64,000 nt of DNA from Cupriavidus necator N-1 (GTDB lineage: Bacteria > Pseudomonadota > Gammaproteobacteria > Burkholderiales > Burkholderiaceae): contig NC_015726.1 in assembly GCF_000219215.1 (NCBI RefSeq), positions 1,116,001 through 1,180,000 on the forward strand. Reading direction: 5' to 3'. The first letter of the stretch is position 1; each line of letters begins with the position of its first letter. The notes under the pieces were generated by a model. It was not told where the DNA came from. It did not search any database and saw nothing but the letters and a program-made list of their open reading frames with translations. Positions 10,817 to 20,033 of the stretch are shown in pieces. A program made the translations under genes and the position numbers.

Positions 10817-11059
10817 ATGACCGAAATCGGTGAATGGAAGAAGAAGGTCTATGAAACCCACGAAGTGCAGGTCCAGGTCAGGCAGCGCTCACAGAGCGAA
10901 TGGTCCTACACCGTGCGCGTCTGCCGCCCCGGCACCAATATCCGCGCCGCTGGCACGCTGACCGAGACCTCGCGCATCACCGAGCACTATAAATCGCGCG
11001 AAGCCGCGGAAGTGGCCGGGTTTGCGCACGGCGAGCGGCTGGCCAAGCAACTGGCCTGA
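10817..11059 (+). CDS. Small hypothetical protein
   Basis: An 80-residue protein I do not recognise, starting MTEIGEWKKKVYETHEVQVQ and ending GFAHGERLAKQLA. It looks like a beta-rich domain (VQVQVRQRSQSEWSYTVRVCRPG) with a C-terminal helix. GTGGAG lies 9 bases before the ATG. It closes the small-gene run after uvrB and has no membrane segment. The function is unknown. Confidence 0.65.
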   Translation: MTEIGEWKKKVYETHEVQVQVRQRSQSEWSYTVRVCRPGTNIRAAGTLTETSRITEHYKSREAAEVAGFAHGERLAKQLA

Positions 11060-11150
11060 AGGGCTGCGGGTAGAATTGCGGGCTGTCCGGCCGGCGGCCC
11101 TGCCGAGGGCCGGTGCGCCTGCCATTCCACTCCCGCCAAGTTGTGATCCG

Positions 11151-11639
11151 ATGAAGACATACGCCATCCTGATGTGCTGCATGGGAAACATCTGCCGTTC
11201 CCCGACGGCGGAGGGCGTGCTGCGCGCCAAGCTGGCGGAGGCCGGGCTGGACGCGCTGGTGGAGCTGGATTCGGCGGGCACGCATGAATACCACCTCGGC
11301 CGCGCGCCCGATCCCCGCACCCAGCGCCACGCGCTGCAGCGCGGCTATGACCTGTCCGCGCTGCGCGCGCGCAAGGTCGGGCTGCCGGACTTCGATCGCT
11401 TCGACCTGATCCTGGCGATGGACCGCGAGAACCTGGCCGGCCTGGCGCGGCTGCGCCCCGATGCCGGCGAAAAGCTGCGCCTGCTGATGAGCTTCGCCAC
11501 CCGCCACGACGCCGACGAGGTGCCGGACCCGTACTACGGCGAAGGCGATGGCTTCGAGCGCGTGCTCGACTACATCGAAGATGCCTGCGAGGGCCTGGTG
11601 GCCGAGCTGCGCCAGCGCCTGCAAGGCAACGCCGGCTGA
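11151..11639 (+). CDS. Low-molecular-weight protein-tyrosine phosphatase
   Basis: A 162-residue enzyme with the signature P-loop CMGNICRS (Cys10 nucleophile, Arg16) and the C-terminal general-acid motif DPYYG. Family members dephosphorylate tyrosine on proteins such as capsule/exopolysaccharide kinases, or act on small substrates. There is no kinase gene here; instead it stands upstream of the Gcr-type membrane protein and the isc operon. The frame is open further upstream, but the ATG at 11151 begins exactly at the conserved first strand (KTYAILMCC). Confidence 0.92.
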   Translation: MKTYAILMCCMGNICRSPTAEGVLRAKLAEAGLDALVELDSAGTHEYHLGRAPDPRTQRHALQRGYDLSALRARKVGLPDFDRFDLILAMDRENLAGLARLRPDAGEKLRLLMSFATRHDADEVPDPYYGEGDGFERVLDYIEDACEGLVAELRQRLQGNAG

Positions 11640-11726
11640 TCCGGGCACCCGCCCCGTCGCCTTTTCTGCGGCCCGCGCCGCGACGCCACGAGCGCCGCGG
11701 CCGGCGGCCCGATCCCACGAGAATCC

Positions 11727-13823
11727 ATGCTTCGCAAACTGTTCCGCAAATGGCGCGAATCGCGCAATGCCAGCCTGCAGCTCGACGCCATCCTGGCCGC
11801 GGCCGATCCTGAGGCCCCGCTGGCCGAGCGCAACGGCTGGCTGATCGAGCTGGGCTTCTGGATCCGCCGCGATGGCGGGCTGGGCGCCGATGCCGGCAGC
11901 CAGGAACCCGGCACGGACCGCAGCCACCCCGAGCATGTGCGGCTGCGCTACCTGCTGCAGGTGCTGGAGCGGCATCCCGACTGGGCCGAACGTTTTGCCC
12001 TGACCGTGCGCAGCCTGGTGCGCGAGAACGACCCGACCGGACTGTTCTGCGATACCGGCGTGGCCCTGCACCCGGGCTTCGTCAGCGAGATGGTGGGCCG
12101 GCTGCAGAACCGCTTCCTGCCGCCGCCGCCCAACCGCAGCGACATGGCGGGGCTGTTTGCGCTGGTGTTCGTCGGTGATAAAGACGCGGAGTGGGTCGAG
12201 GCCGTCGACGATGAGCTGCTGGCCCGGCTGGCGCGCGTGCTGCAGGCCGGCAGCGCCAAGGGCGAAGCGGCGGGTATGGCGCACTATCGCGATGCGCTGG
12301 GCCAGACGCTGGCCACCAGCATCGCGGTGCTGGTCAGCCAGGTGCGCGCCACCGGCCTGAGCCAGGCGATCCGTTCGCGCCTGGCCGGGCGCGTGGACGA
12401 GACGCCGTTCTTCCGCCTGGACGAGGCCGTCCAGGCCTTGCGTGAAGAGGGCCTGCGCCATGACGACAACAGCTTCGGCCATCGCCTGAACTATTTCCGC
12501 GCGCTGCTGGACGGCTGCCATGCCGCGATCCGCCATGTGTATGAAGACCTGGAAGAAAACGGCGTATCGATCGAGGTGGTGTTCCAGATCGAGCGCATGA
12601 AGGTGCAGCTCAGCCGCATCGAGCTGCTGCTGGCGGCCTGGGTCGAGCCCCACCGGCCCGGCATGCATGCGCACCTGGTGGCGGAACTGATCCGATCGAC
12701 CCAGGCCCGGCGCAGCATCTCGCACCTGGCCGGCACCTCGTTCGCGCAGCTGGCGCGCAAGGTGGTGGAGCGCTCGGCCGAGACCGGCGAGCACTACATC
12801 ACGCGCGACCGCAAGGAATACGCCGAACTGGTGCGCGCCGCAGCCGGCGGCGGCCTGGTCTCGGTCGCCACGGTGTACCTGAAGTTCCTGATCCACGGCC
12901 TGCACCTGGACAAGTTCAGTGAGGGGTTGCTGGCCTCGCTCAACTACGCCGGCAGCTTCCTGGCCATCCACTTTGCGCACTTCACGCTGGCGACCAAGCA
13001 GCCGGCCATGACCGGCCCCGCGCTGGCGCACCGGCTGGACGGGGCAGGGCGGCCGGAAGGGCGCGAGATATTCGTCGACGACACCATCGCCATGATCCGT
13101 TCCAACGCGGCGGCGATTGTCGGCAACCTGGCGGTGGTGTTCCCGGTGGCGCTGGGGATCCAGTGGCTGGCGCACAAGCTGCTGGGCGCCAACCTGATCA
13201 CGCCGGCCAAGGCGATTGCCACCATCGAATCGTTCTCGATCCTGGGCCCGACACCGCTCTACGCCGCCTTCACCGGCGTGCTGCTGTGGCTGTCCAGCCT
13301 GATTGCGGGCTGGGCCGACAACTGGTTCGCGCTGCACCGCGTGCATGACGTGATGGCCTACAACCGGCGCCTGCGCTACGTGCTGGGTGCACGCGGCGCC
13401 ACCCGGCTGGCGGATTTCTGGAAGCGTAACCTGTCGGGCATTGTCGCCAATGTGTCGCTGGGCTTGCTGCTGGGGTTGGGGCCGGAAATCCTGAGCTTCT
13501 TCGGGCCGCATATGGAAGTGCGTCATGTGACGCTGTCGACCGGCTCGGTCGGCGCGGCCATCGGCGTGCTGGGGATGGATGCGCTGCGCATGCCGTCGCT
13601 GTGGCTGGCGGTGGCGGGCATTGCGCTGATGGGGATGTTGAACGTGGCGGTGAGCTTCGCGCTGGCGTTCAATATGGCGCTGCGGTCACGCAACCTGCGG
13701 CGCGTGGACCGCGCCGAACTGAGCGCGGCCGTGCGGCGGCGCATCCTGACGCACCCGCTGTCGCTGGTGATGCCGCCGCGCGTGGCAGGCCCGGAGACGG
13801 CCGCAGGCGGGCGCGAAGCGTGA
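11727..13823 (+). CDS. Integral membrane protein of the Gcr 'site-specific recombinase' family
   Basis: A 698-residue protein. The first two-thirds (about 1-430) is soluble-looking and helical. The last third contains five or six hydrophobic segments, including AAAIVGNLAVVFPVALGIQW, AAFTGVLLWLSSLIAGW, IVANVSLGLLLGLGPEILS and LAVAGIALMGMLNVAVSFAL. The family carries the inherited name site-specific recombinase, but I see no tyrosine- or serine-recombinase motif, and the architecture is that of a membrane protein. Start at the ATG preceded by a GAGAA sequence. The function should be treated as unknown. Confidence 0.8.
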   Translation: MLRKLFRKWRESRNASLQLDAILAAADPEAPLAERNGWLIELGFWIRRDGGLGADAGSQEPGTDRSHPEHVRLRYLLQVLERHPDWAERFALTVRSLVRENDPTGLFCDTGVALHPGFVSEMVGRLQNRFLPPPPNRSDMAGLFALVFVGDKDAEWVEAVDDELLARLARVLQAGSAKGEAAGMAHYRDALGQTLATSIAVLVSQVRATGLSQAIRSRLAGRVDETPFFRLDEAVQALREEGLRHDDNSFGHRLNYFRALLDGCHAAIRHVYEDLEENGVSIEVVFQIERMKVQLSRIELLLAAWVEPHRPGMHAHLVAELIRSTQARRSISHLAGTSFAQLARKVVERSAETGEHYITRDRKEYAELVRAAAGGGLVSVATVYLKFLIHGLHLDKFSEGLLASLNYAGSFLAIHFAHFTLATKQPAMTGPALAHRLDGAGRPEGREIFVDDTIAMIRSNAAAIVGNLAVVFPVALGIQWLAHKLLGANLITPAKAIATIESFSILGPTPLYAAFTGVLLWLSSLIAGWADNWFALHRVHDVMAYNRRLRYVLGARGATRLADFWKRNLSGIVANVSLGLLLGLGPEILSFFGPHMEVRHVTLSTGSVGAAIGVLGMDALRMPSLWLAVAGIALMGMLNVAVSFALAFNMALRSRNLRRVDRAELSAAVRRRILTHPLSLVMPPRVAGPETAAGGREA

Positions 13824-13848
13824 TGGGGACGTGGTGCGGTGCGGCAGG

Positions 13849-13882
13849 GTAGTTGACTGAATTAGTCGGGTACCTTTATACT
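13849..13882 (+). promoter_or_regulatory. isc operon promoter overlapped by a type 1 IscR site
   Basis: A sigma70-type promoter reads TTGACT (13853-13858), 18 bases, then TATACT (13877-13882). Over the -35 box lies GTAGTTGACTGAATTAGTC plus GGGTAC (13849-13873), which fits the type 1 IscR motif built around GACT-N4-YAGTC. Holo-IscR bound there would block RNA polymerase, giving the classic negative feedback: cluster-loaded IscR represses the operon, and cluster starvation relieves it. Confidence 0.85.
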
Positions 13883-13928
13883 TGACGGAAACGATCAAGT
13901 ATTGGCATCACCCCCAGAGCCCTGCACC

Positions 13929-14483
13929 ATGAGACTGACCACCAAAGGCCGCTTCGCGGTCACTGCGATGATCGACCTGGCCATGCGCCAGGACCAGGGA
14001 CCGGTCACGCTCGCCGGCATCAGCCAGCGGCAAAAGATCTCGTTGTCCTATCTGGAGCAGCTGTTTGGCAAGCTGCGCCGGCACGAGATCGTTGAAAGCG
14101 TGCGCGGCCCGGGCGGCGGCTACAGTCTGGCGCGCAAGGCCGAAGACGTCACCGTGGCGGACATCATCATCGCCGTGGACGAGCCCCTGGATGCCACCCA
14201 ATGCGGCGGCAAGGGCAATTGTAACGGAGATGACGGCTCCGGGCGCTGCATGACCCACGAACTGTGGGCCACGCTGAACCAGAAGATGGTCGAGTACCTC
14301 GACTCCGTTTCCCTCAAGAACCTGGTGGACCAGCAGCGCGAGCGCCAGCCTGCCGTGCTGCACGACATGCGCGAAGACGCTGCGCAGCCGGTCGCGACCG
14401 CTGCGCGCGGCAAGGCCGACAAGCAGGAAAAGCCGGTCCGGGCCAGAATGGTGAATTCAGTTTTCAGCCTGGCGCAGTCCTGA
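13929..14483 (+). CDS. iscR: Fe-S cluster-sensing Rrf2 regulator IscR
   Basis: A 184-residue Rrf2-family repressor that reports the state of Fe-S assembly. The winged helix begins at once ([19 protein letters not shown]), and [30 protein letters not shown] is the recognition region. Cluster cysteines are Cys92, Cys98 and Cys107. E. coli has 92, 98 and 104, so the loop here is three residues longer ([11 protein letters not shown]). The C-terminal tail is Lys/Arg-rich. The frame is open 27 bases upstream, but the ATG at 13929 matches the family start. Regulated by its own type 1 site. Confidence 0.97.
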   Translation: MRLTTKGRFAVTAMIDLAMRQDQGPVTLAGISQRQKISLSYLEQLFGKLRRHEIVESVRGPGGGYSLARKAEDVTVADIIIAVDEPLDATQCGGKGNCNGDDGSGRCMTHELWATLNQKMVEYLDSVSLKNLVDQQRERQPAVLHDMREDAAQPVATAARGKADKQEKPVRARMVNSVFSLAQS

Positions 14484-14544
14484 GCGTGCCCAGGCAACGA
14501 CAGCAAAACAGCGATCAGCGGTCCCTAACAAGGCAGTCATAACG

Positions 14545-15762
14545 ATGAGCACCCCACATTTCCCCATCTACATGGATTACTCGGCCACCACGCCGGTGGA
14601 CCCGCGCGTGGCGGACAAGATGATTCCGTACCTGCGCGAGCAGTTCGGCAACCCCGCCTCGCGCAGCCATGCGTACGGCTGGGAAGCAGAGCGCGCGGTG
14701 GAAGAAGCGCGTGAGCAGGTGGCCGCACTGGTCGGCGCCGACCCGCGCGAGATCGTGTGGACGTCGGGCGCGACCGAATCGAACAACCTGGCGATCAAGG
14801 GTGCCGCGAACTTCTATTCGGGCAAGGGCAAGCATCTCATCACCCTGAAGACCGAGCACAAGGCCGTGCTCGACACCACGCGCGAGTTGGAGCGCCAGGG
14901 CTTTGAAGTGACCTACCTGGACGTGAAGGAAAACGGCCTGCTCGACATGGAAGTGTTCAAGCAGGCACTGCGCCCGGACACGATCCTGGTCTCGGTGATG
15001 CTGGTCAACAACGAGATCGGCGTGATCCAGGACGTCGAGCAGATCGGCGAGATCTGCCGCGAGAAGGGCATCATCTTCCACTGCGACGCCGCGCAGGCGA
15101 CCGGCAAGGTGGCGATCGACCTGAACAAGCTGAAGTGCGACCTGATGTCATTCTCGGCCCACAAGACCTACGGCCCCAAGGGCATCGGCGCGTTGTACGT
15201 GCGCCGCAAGCCGCGCGTGCGCATCGAGGCGCAGATGCACGGCGGCGGCCATGAGCGCGGCATGCGCTCGGGCACGCTGGCCACACACCAGATCGTCGGC
15301 ATGGGCGAAGCCTTCCGCATCGCCCGCGAAGAGATGGCGACCGAAAACGAACGCATCCGCATGCTGCGCGACCGCCTGTGGAACGGCCTGTCGGACATGG
15401 AAGAGGTCTACCTGAACGGCGACCTGGAACAACGCGTGCCGCACAACCTGAATGTCAGCTTCAACTTCGTCGAGGGCGAATCGCTGATCATGGCGATCAA
15501 GGACGTGGCGGTGTCGTCGGGTTCGGCCTGCACCTCGGCCTCGCTGGAGCCGTCGTATGTGCTGCGCGCGCTGGGCCGCAACGATGAACTGGCCCACAGC
15601 TCGATCCGCTTCACGGTGGGCCGCTTCACCACCGAGCAGGAAATCGACTACACCATCGAACTGCTCAAGAGCAAGATCGGCAAGCTGCGCGACCTGTCGC
15701 CGCTGTGGGAGATGTTCAAGGACGGCGTCGACCTGAATTCGATCCAGTGGGCCGCGCACTGA
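14545..15762 (+). CDS. iscS: Cysteine desulfurase IscS
   Basis: A 405-residue PLP enzyme that takes sulfur from cysteine and passes it to IscU. Lys207 in [10 protein letters not shown] binds PLP, His106 in TEHKAV is the acid-base residue, and Cys329 in [21 protein letters not shown] carries the persulfide. The C-terminal IscU-docking segment ([20 protein letters not shown]) is intact. Second gene of the isc operon, 61 bases after iscR. Confidence 0.98.
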   Translation: MSTPHFPIYMDYSATTPVDPRVADKMIPYLREQFGNPASRSHAYGWEAERAVEEAREQVAALVGADPREIVWTSGATESNNLAIKGAANFYSGKGKHLITLKTEHKAVLDTTRELERQGFEVTYLDVKENGLLDMEVFKQALRPDTILVSVMLVNNEIGVIQDVEQIGEICREKGIIFHCDAAQATGKVAIDLNKLKCDLMSFSAHKTYGPKGIGALYVRRKPRVRIEAQMHGGGHERGMRSGTLATHQIVGMGEAFRIAREEMATENERIRMLRDRLWNGLSDMEEVYLNGDLEQRVPHNLNVSFNFVEGESLIMAIKDVAVSSGSACTSASLEPSYVLRALGRNDELAHSSIRFTVGRFTTEQEIDYTIELLKSKIGKLRDLSPLWEMFKDGVDLNSIQWAAH

Positions 15763-15829
15763 CGCGCCCGCCACAGATCATCAGTACAAAAAGCAATACC
15801 CCCGCAAAGATACGCAAGAGGTAAGCAAA

Positions 15830-16228
15830 ATGTCATACAGCACCAAGGTTCTCGACCACTATGAAAACCCCCGCAACGTCGGTTCGTTCGACAAGAACGA
15901 CGATGCGGTCGGCACCGGCATGGTCGGCGCGCCGGCCTGCGGCGACGTGATGAAGCTGCAGATCAAGGTCAACGAGGCTGGCGTGATCGAAGACGCCAAG
16001 TTCAAGACCTACGGCTGCGGCTCGGCCATTGCCTCGTCCTCGCTCGTGACCGAGTGGGTCAAGGGCAAGACCGTGGATCAGGCGCTGGAGATCAAGAACA
16101 CCCAGATCGCCGAAGAACTGGCGCTGCCGCCGGTGAAGATCCACTGCTCGATCCTGGCCGAAGACGCGATCAAGGCCGCCGTCGAAGACTACAAGAAGAA
16201 GCACGGCGCCGAGCAGAAGGCTGCCTGA
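15830..16228 (+). CDS. iscU: Fe-S cluster scaffold IscU
   Basis: A 132-residue scaffold on which 2Fe-2S clusters are built. Ligands Cys37, Asp39, Cys63 and Cys106 are present, and residues 99-103 (LPPVK) form the recognition motif for the HscA chaperone encoded downstream. An AAGAGGTAAG sequence gives a strong ribosome-binding site. The C-terminal tail is rich in Lys and Glu. Confidence 0.98.
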   Translation: MSYSTKVLDHYENPRNVGSFDKNDDAVGTGMVGAPACGDVMKLQIKVNEAGVIEDAKFKTYGCGSAIASSSLVTEWVKGKTVDQALEIKNTQIAEELALPPVKIHCSILAEDAIKAAVEDYKKKHGAEQKAA

Positions 16229-16271
16229 TTCTGTCGCACTGACCACGGCATCGACGAAGGAAGACGCAACG

Positions 16272-16592
16272 ATGATCACCATGACCGAGAAGGCGGCCAA
16301 GCATGTGGCCCGCTACCTGGAACGCCGCGGCAAGGGCGTGGGCCTGCGCCTGGGCGTGAAGACCACCGGCTGCTCGGGCCTGGCCTACAAGCTGGAATAC
16401 GTGGACGAGCTGCTGCCGGAAGACGCGGTGTTCGAATCGCACGGCATCAAGGTCATCGTCGACGCCAAGAGCCTGCCGTATATCGACGGCACCGAACTCG
16501 ACTACGCACGTGAAGGGTTGAACGAAGGTTTCCGCTTCAACAACCCCAACGTCAAGGACGAGTGCGGCTGCGGCGAGTCTTTCACGGTCTGA
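16272..16592 (+). CDS. iscA: A-type Fe-S carrier IscA
   Basis: A 106-residue A-type carrier that moves assembled clusters or iron to target proteins. The three conserved cysteines appear in [12 protein letters not shown] and the C-terminal CGCGESFTV. It begins [22 protein letters not shown]. It follows iscU by 43 bases within the isc operon. Confidence 0.97.
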   Translation: MITMTEKAAKHVARYLERRGKGVGLRLGVKTTGCSGLAYKLEYVDELLPEDAVFESHGIKVIVDAKSLPYIDGTELDYAREGLNEGFRFNNPNVKDECGCGESFTV

Positions 16593-16616
16593 GCAAGCCA
16601 GCGCAAGCAAGCCCCG

Positions 16617-16838
16617 GTGGAGCGCAGCATCGTCGGGTTCCGCCGGGACGAGGAAGGCCACTGGGTGGCCGAACTCGAATGCGGGCACGGCCAGCATATG
16701 CGGCACGACCCGCCGTGGCAGTCGCGGCCATGGACGCAAAGCGAGCAGGGCCGCGCCGGCATGATCGGCATGCGGGTGAACTGCCTGAAGTGCGACCGCA
16801 ACGAACCGCCGGCCGAGTGGGCACGCAAGCCCGCCTGA
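16617..16838 (+). CDS. DUF3565 small Cys/His-rich protein within the isc operon
   Basis: A 73-residue protein beginning at GTG (MERSIVGFRRDEEGHWVAEL) with ECGHGQHMRHDPPW and NCLKCDRNEP, a pattern of two Cys and several His residues that could bind zinc or iron. It resembles DUF3565 proteins. It lies between iscA and hscB, 24 bases after the iscA stop, and is followed by a terminator-like hairpin. A role in Fe-S assembly is suggested only by position. The ribosome-binding site is weak, so expression may depend on coupling to iscA. Confidence 0.75.
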   Translation: MERSIVGFRRDEEGHWVAELECGHGQHMRHDPPWQSRPWTQSEQGRAGMIGMRVNCLKCDRNEPPAEWARKPA

Positions 16839-16861
16839 GCGGCACCGTGGCGGCAATGGAC

Positions 16862-16888
16862 AAAGGGGCGGCGCGGCCGCTCCTTTTT
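16862..16888 (+). terminator. Attenuator-like hairpin between DUF3565 gene and hscB
   Basis: An 11-base stem (AAAGGGGCGGC with GCCGCTCCTTT, one G-T pair) around the loop GCG is followed by T residues to 16888. It has all the parts of an intrinsic terminator but lies inside the isc operon, immediately before the hscB ribosome-binding site. Partial read-through would give less hscBA-fdx-iscX than iscRSUA mRNA. Confidence 0.7.
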
Positions 16889-16901
16889 CTTGGGGAAGCA
16901 G

Positions 16902-17420
16902 TTGAAAGACGATTTTTTTGCGCTGTTCGGCCTGCCGGCGCAGTACGGCCTCGACGAGGCCGCGCTGGATGCGGCATACCGCACCGTGCAGTCGCAGGCA
17001 CATCCGGACCGCTTTGCCAAGGCGGGCGACGCCGAGCGTCGCGTGGCCATGCAGTGGGCCGCGCATGCCAATGAAGCCTACCGTACGCTGCGGCAGCCGT
17101 TGCGGCGCGCGACCTACCTGCTGAAGCTGCGCGGCGTCGATGTGCAGGCCGAGAACAACACGGTCATGACGCCGGCCTTCCTGATGCAGCAGATGGAATG
17201 GCGCGAAGCGCTGCAGGAAGCGGTGGAAGAGCGCGCAGTGGACCGGCTCGATGCGCTGCTGCGCGAGTTGCGCCAGGAAAAGCGCGAGCGCCACGAAACA
17301 CTGGGCGCGCTGCTGGATTCCGGCGACAACGAGGCGGCCGGCGGCGCGGTGCGGCAACTGATGTTTATCGAGAAGATCGAACACGATACCAGCGAGGCCA
17401 TCGACCGGCTGGAAGACTGA
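16902..17420 (+). CDS. hscB: Fe-S assembly co-chaperone HscB
   Basis: A 172-residue J-domain protein that delivers IscU to HscA and stimulates its ATPase. HPD lies in [16 protein letters not shown], and the C-terminal three-helix IscU-binding domain includes [18 protein letters not shown]. The start is taken as TTG at 16902, because GGGGAAG lies just upstream at a workable distance. A TTG at 16890 would add four residues but sits in the T tract of the hairpin with no ribosome-binding site. A rare start codon plus the hairpin suggests deliberately low translation. Confidence 0.93.
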   Translation: MKDDFFALFGLPAQYGLDEAALDAAYRTVQSQAHPDRFAKAGDAERRVAMQWAAHANEAYRTLRQPLRRATYLLKLRGVDVQAENNTVMTPAFLMQQMEWREALQEAVEERAVDRLDALLRELRQEKRERHETLGALLDSGDNEAAGGAVRQLMFIEKIEHDTSEAIDRLED

Positions 17421-17516
17421 CCGGCACGTTTGCCGGGCCCGTGACAAAATGGCGCCCGGCGCGAGATCCGCCCGCATGGCGGCTTCCCCTGCCGCACAAG
17501 ACAGCGAAGAATTACC

Positions 17517-19382
17517 ATGGCACTGCTCCAGATTTCCGAACCCGGCATGTCGCCGGCGCCCCACCAACGCCGCCTGGCCGTCGGCATCGACCTCGGCACC
17601 ACCAACTCGCTGGTGGCCGCGGTACGCAGCAGCATTCCCGAAGTGCTGGGCGACGAACGCGGCCGCGCGCTGCTGCCGTCGGTCGTGCGCTACCTGCCGG
17701 ACCGCACCACGCATATCGGCTACCGGGCCCAGGATGAAGCGGTGCGCGACCCCAAGAACACCATCGTCTCGGTCAAGCGCTTCATGGGCCGCGGCCTGCG
17801 CGACATCGCCAATATCGAGCACAGCCCATACGACTTCGTCGACGCGCCCGGCATGTTGCAGATCAAGACCGCGGCCGGCGTGAAGAGCCCGGTCGAGATC
17901 TCGGCCGAGATCCTCGCCACGCTGCGCCAGCGCGCCGAGGACACGCTCGGCGACGACCTGGTCGGCGCGGTCATCACCGTGCCGGCGTACTTCGACGAGG
18001 CCCAGCGCCAGGCGACCAAGGACGCCGCGCGCCTGGCCGGCCTGGAAGTGCTGCGCCTGCTGAACGAACCGACCGCGGCGGCTATTGCCTACGGGCTGGA
18101 CAATGCGTCGGAAGGCATTTACGCGGTCTACGACCTGGGCGGCGGTACCTTCGATATCTCGGTGCTCAAGCTGACGCAGGGCGTGTTCGAAGTGATGGCC
18201 ACGGGCGGCGACTCGGCGCTCGGCGGCGACGATTTCGACCAGCGCGTGCTGTGCTGGATCGTCGAGCAGGCCGGCCTGCAGCCGCTGTCGGCGCAGGACA
18301 TGCGCCTGCTGATGGTGCGCGCGCGCGCGGCCAAGGAAGCGCTGTCGGAAGCGGACAGTACCGTGATCGATGCCGTGCTCGATTCCGGCGAGATCGTTCA
18401 CCTGGCTCTGACCGACGAAACCTTTGAACAGATCACCGCACACCTGGTGCAGAAAACGCTGGCGCCGGTGCGCAAGGCGCTGCGCGACGCCGGTGTGACC
18501 CCCGATGACGTCAAGGGCGTGGTGCTGGTGGGCGGCGCCACGCGCATGCCATCGATCCGCAAGGCCGTGGGCGACTACTTCGGCCAGACCCCGCTGACCA
18601 ACCTGGACCCGGACCGCGTGGTGGCGCTGGGCGCCGCGATGCAGGCCAACCTGCTGGCCGGCAACCATGCCCCTGGCGAAGACTGGCTGCTGCTCGACGT
18701 GATCCCGCTGTCGCTGGGCGTCGAGACCATGGGCGGCCTGGTCGAGAAGATCATCCCGCGCAACAGCACCATCCCGGTGGCGCGCGCGCAGGAATTCACC
18801 ACCTTCAAGGACGGCCAGACCGCGATGGCGATCCACGTGCTGCAGGGCGAGCGCGAGCTGGCCAGCGACTGCCGCTCGCTGGCGCGCTTCGAGCTGCGCG
18901 GCATCCCGCCGATGGTGGCGGGCGCGGCGCGCATCCGCGTGACCTACCAGGTCGACGCCGACGGCCTGCTGTCCGTGACCGCGCGCGAGACCCATTCGGG
19001 CGTGGAAGCCTCGGTCACGGTCAAGCCGTCGTACGGCCTGGCCGACGACGATATCGCGCGCATGCTGCAGGACAGCTTCCGCGAGGCCGAGCACGACATG
19101 AAGAGCCGCGCGCTGGCCGAAGAGCGCGTGGAAGCCGACCGGCTGGTCGAGGCCACGCAGCGCGCGCTGGAAACCGATGGCGACCTGTTGTCCGCCGAGG
19201 AGCGCACTGCGGTGGAAGCGCTGATGGCCACGGTGCGCGAGATCGCCACCGGCGACGACCACCACGCCATCCACGCCGCGGTGGAAAAGCTGTCGCACGG
19301 CACCGACGAATTCGCTGCCCGCCGCATGGACCGCTCGATCAAGAGCGCGCTGGCGGGGCGCAAGGTGCAGGAGCTGGGCTGA
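17517..19382 (+). CDS. hscA: Hsp70-class Fe-S chaperone HscA
   Basis: A 621-residue specialised Hsp70. The nucleotide-binding domain shows [28 protein letters not shown] and [13 protein letters not shown]; the substrate domain follows from about residue 390 ([22 protein letters not shown]). It binds the LPPVK motif of IscU and uses ATP to promote cluster release. It sits 96 bases after hscB. Confidence 0.98.
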   Translation: MALLQISEPGMSPAPHQRRLAVGIDLGTTNSLVAAVRSSIPEVLGDERGRALLPSVVRYLPDRTTHIGYRAQDEAVRDPKNTIVSVKRFMGRGLRDIANIEHSPYDFVDAPGMLQIKTAAGVKSPVEISAEILATLRQRAEDTLGDDLVGAVITVPAYFDEAQRQATKDAARLAGLEVLRLLNEPTAAAIAYGLDNASEGIYAVYDLGGGTFDISVLKLTQGVFEVMATGGDSALGGDDFDQRVLCWIVEQAGLQPLSAQDMRLLMVRARAAKEALSEADSTVIDAVLDSGEIVHLALTDETFEQITAHLVQKTLAPVRKALRDAGVTPDDVKGVVLVGGATRMPSIRKAVGDYFGQTPLTNLDPDRVVALGAAMQANLLAGNHAPGEDWLLLDVIPLSLGVETMGGLVEKIIPRNSTIPVARAQEFTTFKDGQTAMAIHVLQGERELASDCRSLARFELRGIPPMVAGAARIRVTYQVDADGLLSVTARETHSGVEASVTVKPSYGLADDDIARMLQDSFREAEHDMKSRALAEERVEADRLVEATQRALETDGDLLSAEERTAVEALMATVREIATGDDHHAIHAAVEKLSHGTDEFAARRMDRSIKSALAGRKVQELG

Positions 19383-19422
19383 TCACCACGCCTGCACCGC
19401 ATTACAGATACCAGGACACGAG

Positions 19423-19761
19423 ATGCCACAGATCATAGTTTTGCCCCACGTCGAATACTGCCCGGATGGGACGGTGATTGAAGCCGAGACGGGTGTCAGC
19501 GTCTGCGATGCGCTGCTCTCGCACGGCATCGCGATCGAGCATGCGTGCGAGAAATCGTGCGCCTGCACCACCTGCCACGTGATCGTGCGCGAGGGTTTCA
19601 ACTCGCTCAACGAGGCTGAAGAGAAGGAAGAAGACCTGCTCGACAAGGCCTGGGGGCTGGAGCCGAATTCGCGGCTGTCGTGCCAGGCCATCGTCGATGA
19701 GGAAGACCTGACCATCGAGATCCCGAAGTACACCATCAACCACGCCAAGGAAGGCCACTGA
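19423..19761 (+). CDS. fdx: ISC-type 2Fe-2S ferredoxin
   Basis: A 112-residue adrenodoxin-like ferredoxin that supplies electrons for cluster assembly. The ligands are in CEKSCACTTCHVIV (C-x5-C-x2-C) and the later SRLSCQAIV. The length and the acidic middle (NEAEEKEEDLLDKAW) are typical. It lies between hscA and iscX. Confidence 0.97.
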   Translation: MPQIIVLPHVEYCPDGTVIEAETGVSVCDALLSHGIAIEHACEKSCACTTCHVIVREGFNSLNEAEEKEEDLLDKAWGLEPNSRLSCQAIVDEEDLTIEIPKYTINHAKEGH

Positions 19762-19794
19762 GCGGCCCGGCAGACCTCAGCGGAGAATAACCCC

Positions 19795-19989
19795 ATGAAG
19801 TGGACCGATACCTACGACATCGCGGCAGCCCTGTACGACAAGTATCCCGATGTGGATCCCATGTCGGTGCGATTCACCGACCTGCGCCGCTGGGTGCTGG
19901 AACTGGATGGCTTTGCCGATGTGCCGGAGCGTTCCGGCGAGAAGATCCTGGAAGCGATCCAGGCTGCCTGGATCGAAGAATCCCAATAA
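19795..19989 (+). CDS. iscX: Fe-S assembly protein IscX
   Basis: A 64-residue acidic protein (MKWTDTYDIAAALYDKYPDVDP... FTDLRRWVLELDGF) with the family's winged-helix pattern. It binds IscS and modulates cluster assembly, possibly as an iron-dependent brake. Last gene of the isc operon, closed by a perfect terminator 16 bases later. Confidence 0.95.
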   Translation: MKWTDTYDIAAALYDKYPDVDPMSVRFTDLRRWVLELDGFADVPERSGEKILEAIQAAWIEESQ

Positions 19990-20004
19990 GCAAGTACTCC
20001 CCTG

Positions 20005-20031
20005 AAACAGGCCGGCTCCGCCGGCCTGTTT
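20005..20031. terminator. Terminator closing the isc operon
   Basis: A perfect 12-base stem (AAACAGGCCGGC and its complement) around the loop TCC, ending in TTTGCTT. It separates iscX from the convergent beta-barrel gene, whose stop codon follows three bases later (20034). Confidence 0.88.
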
Positions 20032-20033
20032 GC

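Noticed and set aside
10977..13526. An 849-codon antisense frame opposite the Gcr-family gene
   Set aside because: Repetitive Arg/Gln/His/Ala-rich composition typical of shadow frames, no ribosome-binding site, and the plus-strand protein is coherent.
16170..19298. A 1042-codon open frame antisense to hscB/hscA
   Set aside because: High GC with strong third-position G/C bias keeps antisense frames open; hscA, hscB and iscU/A on the plus strand have clear family motifs.
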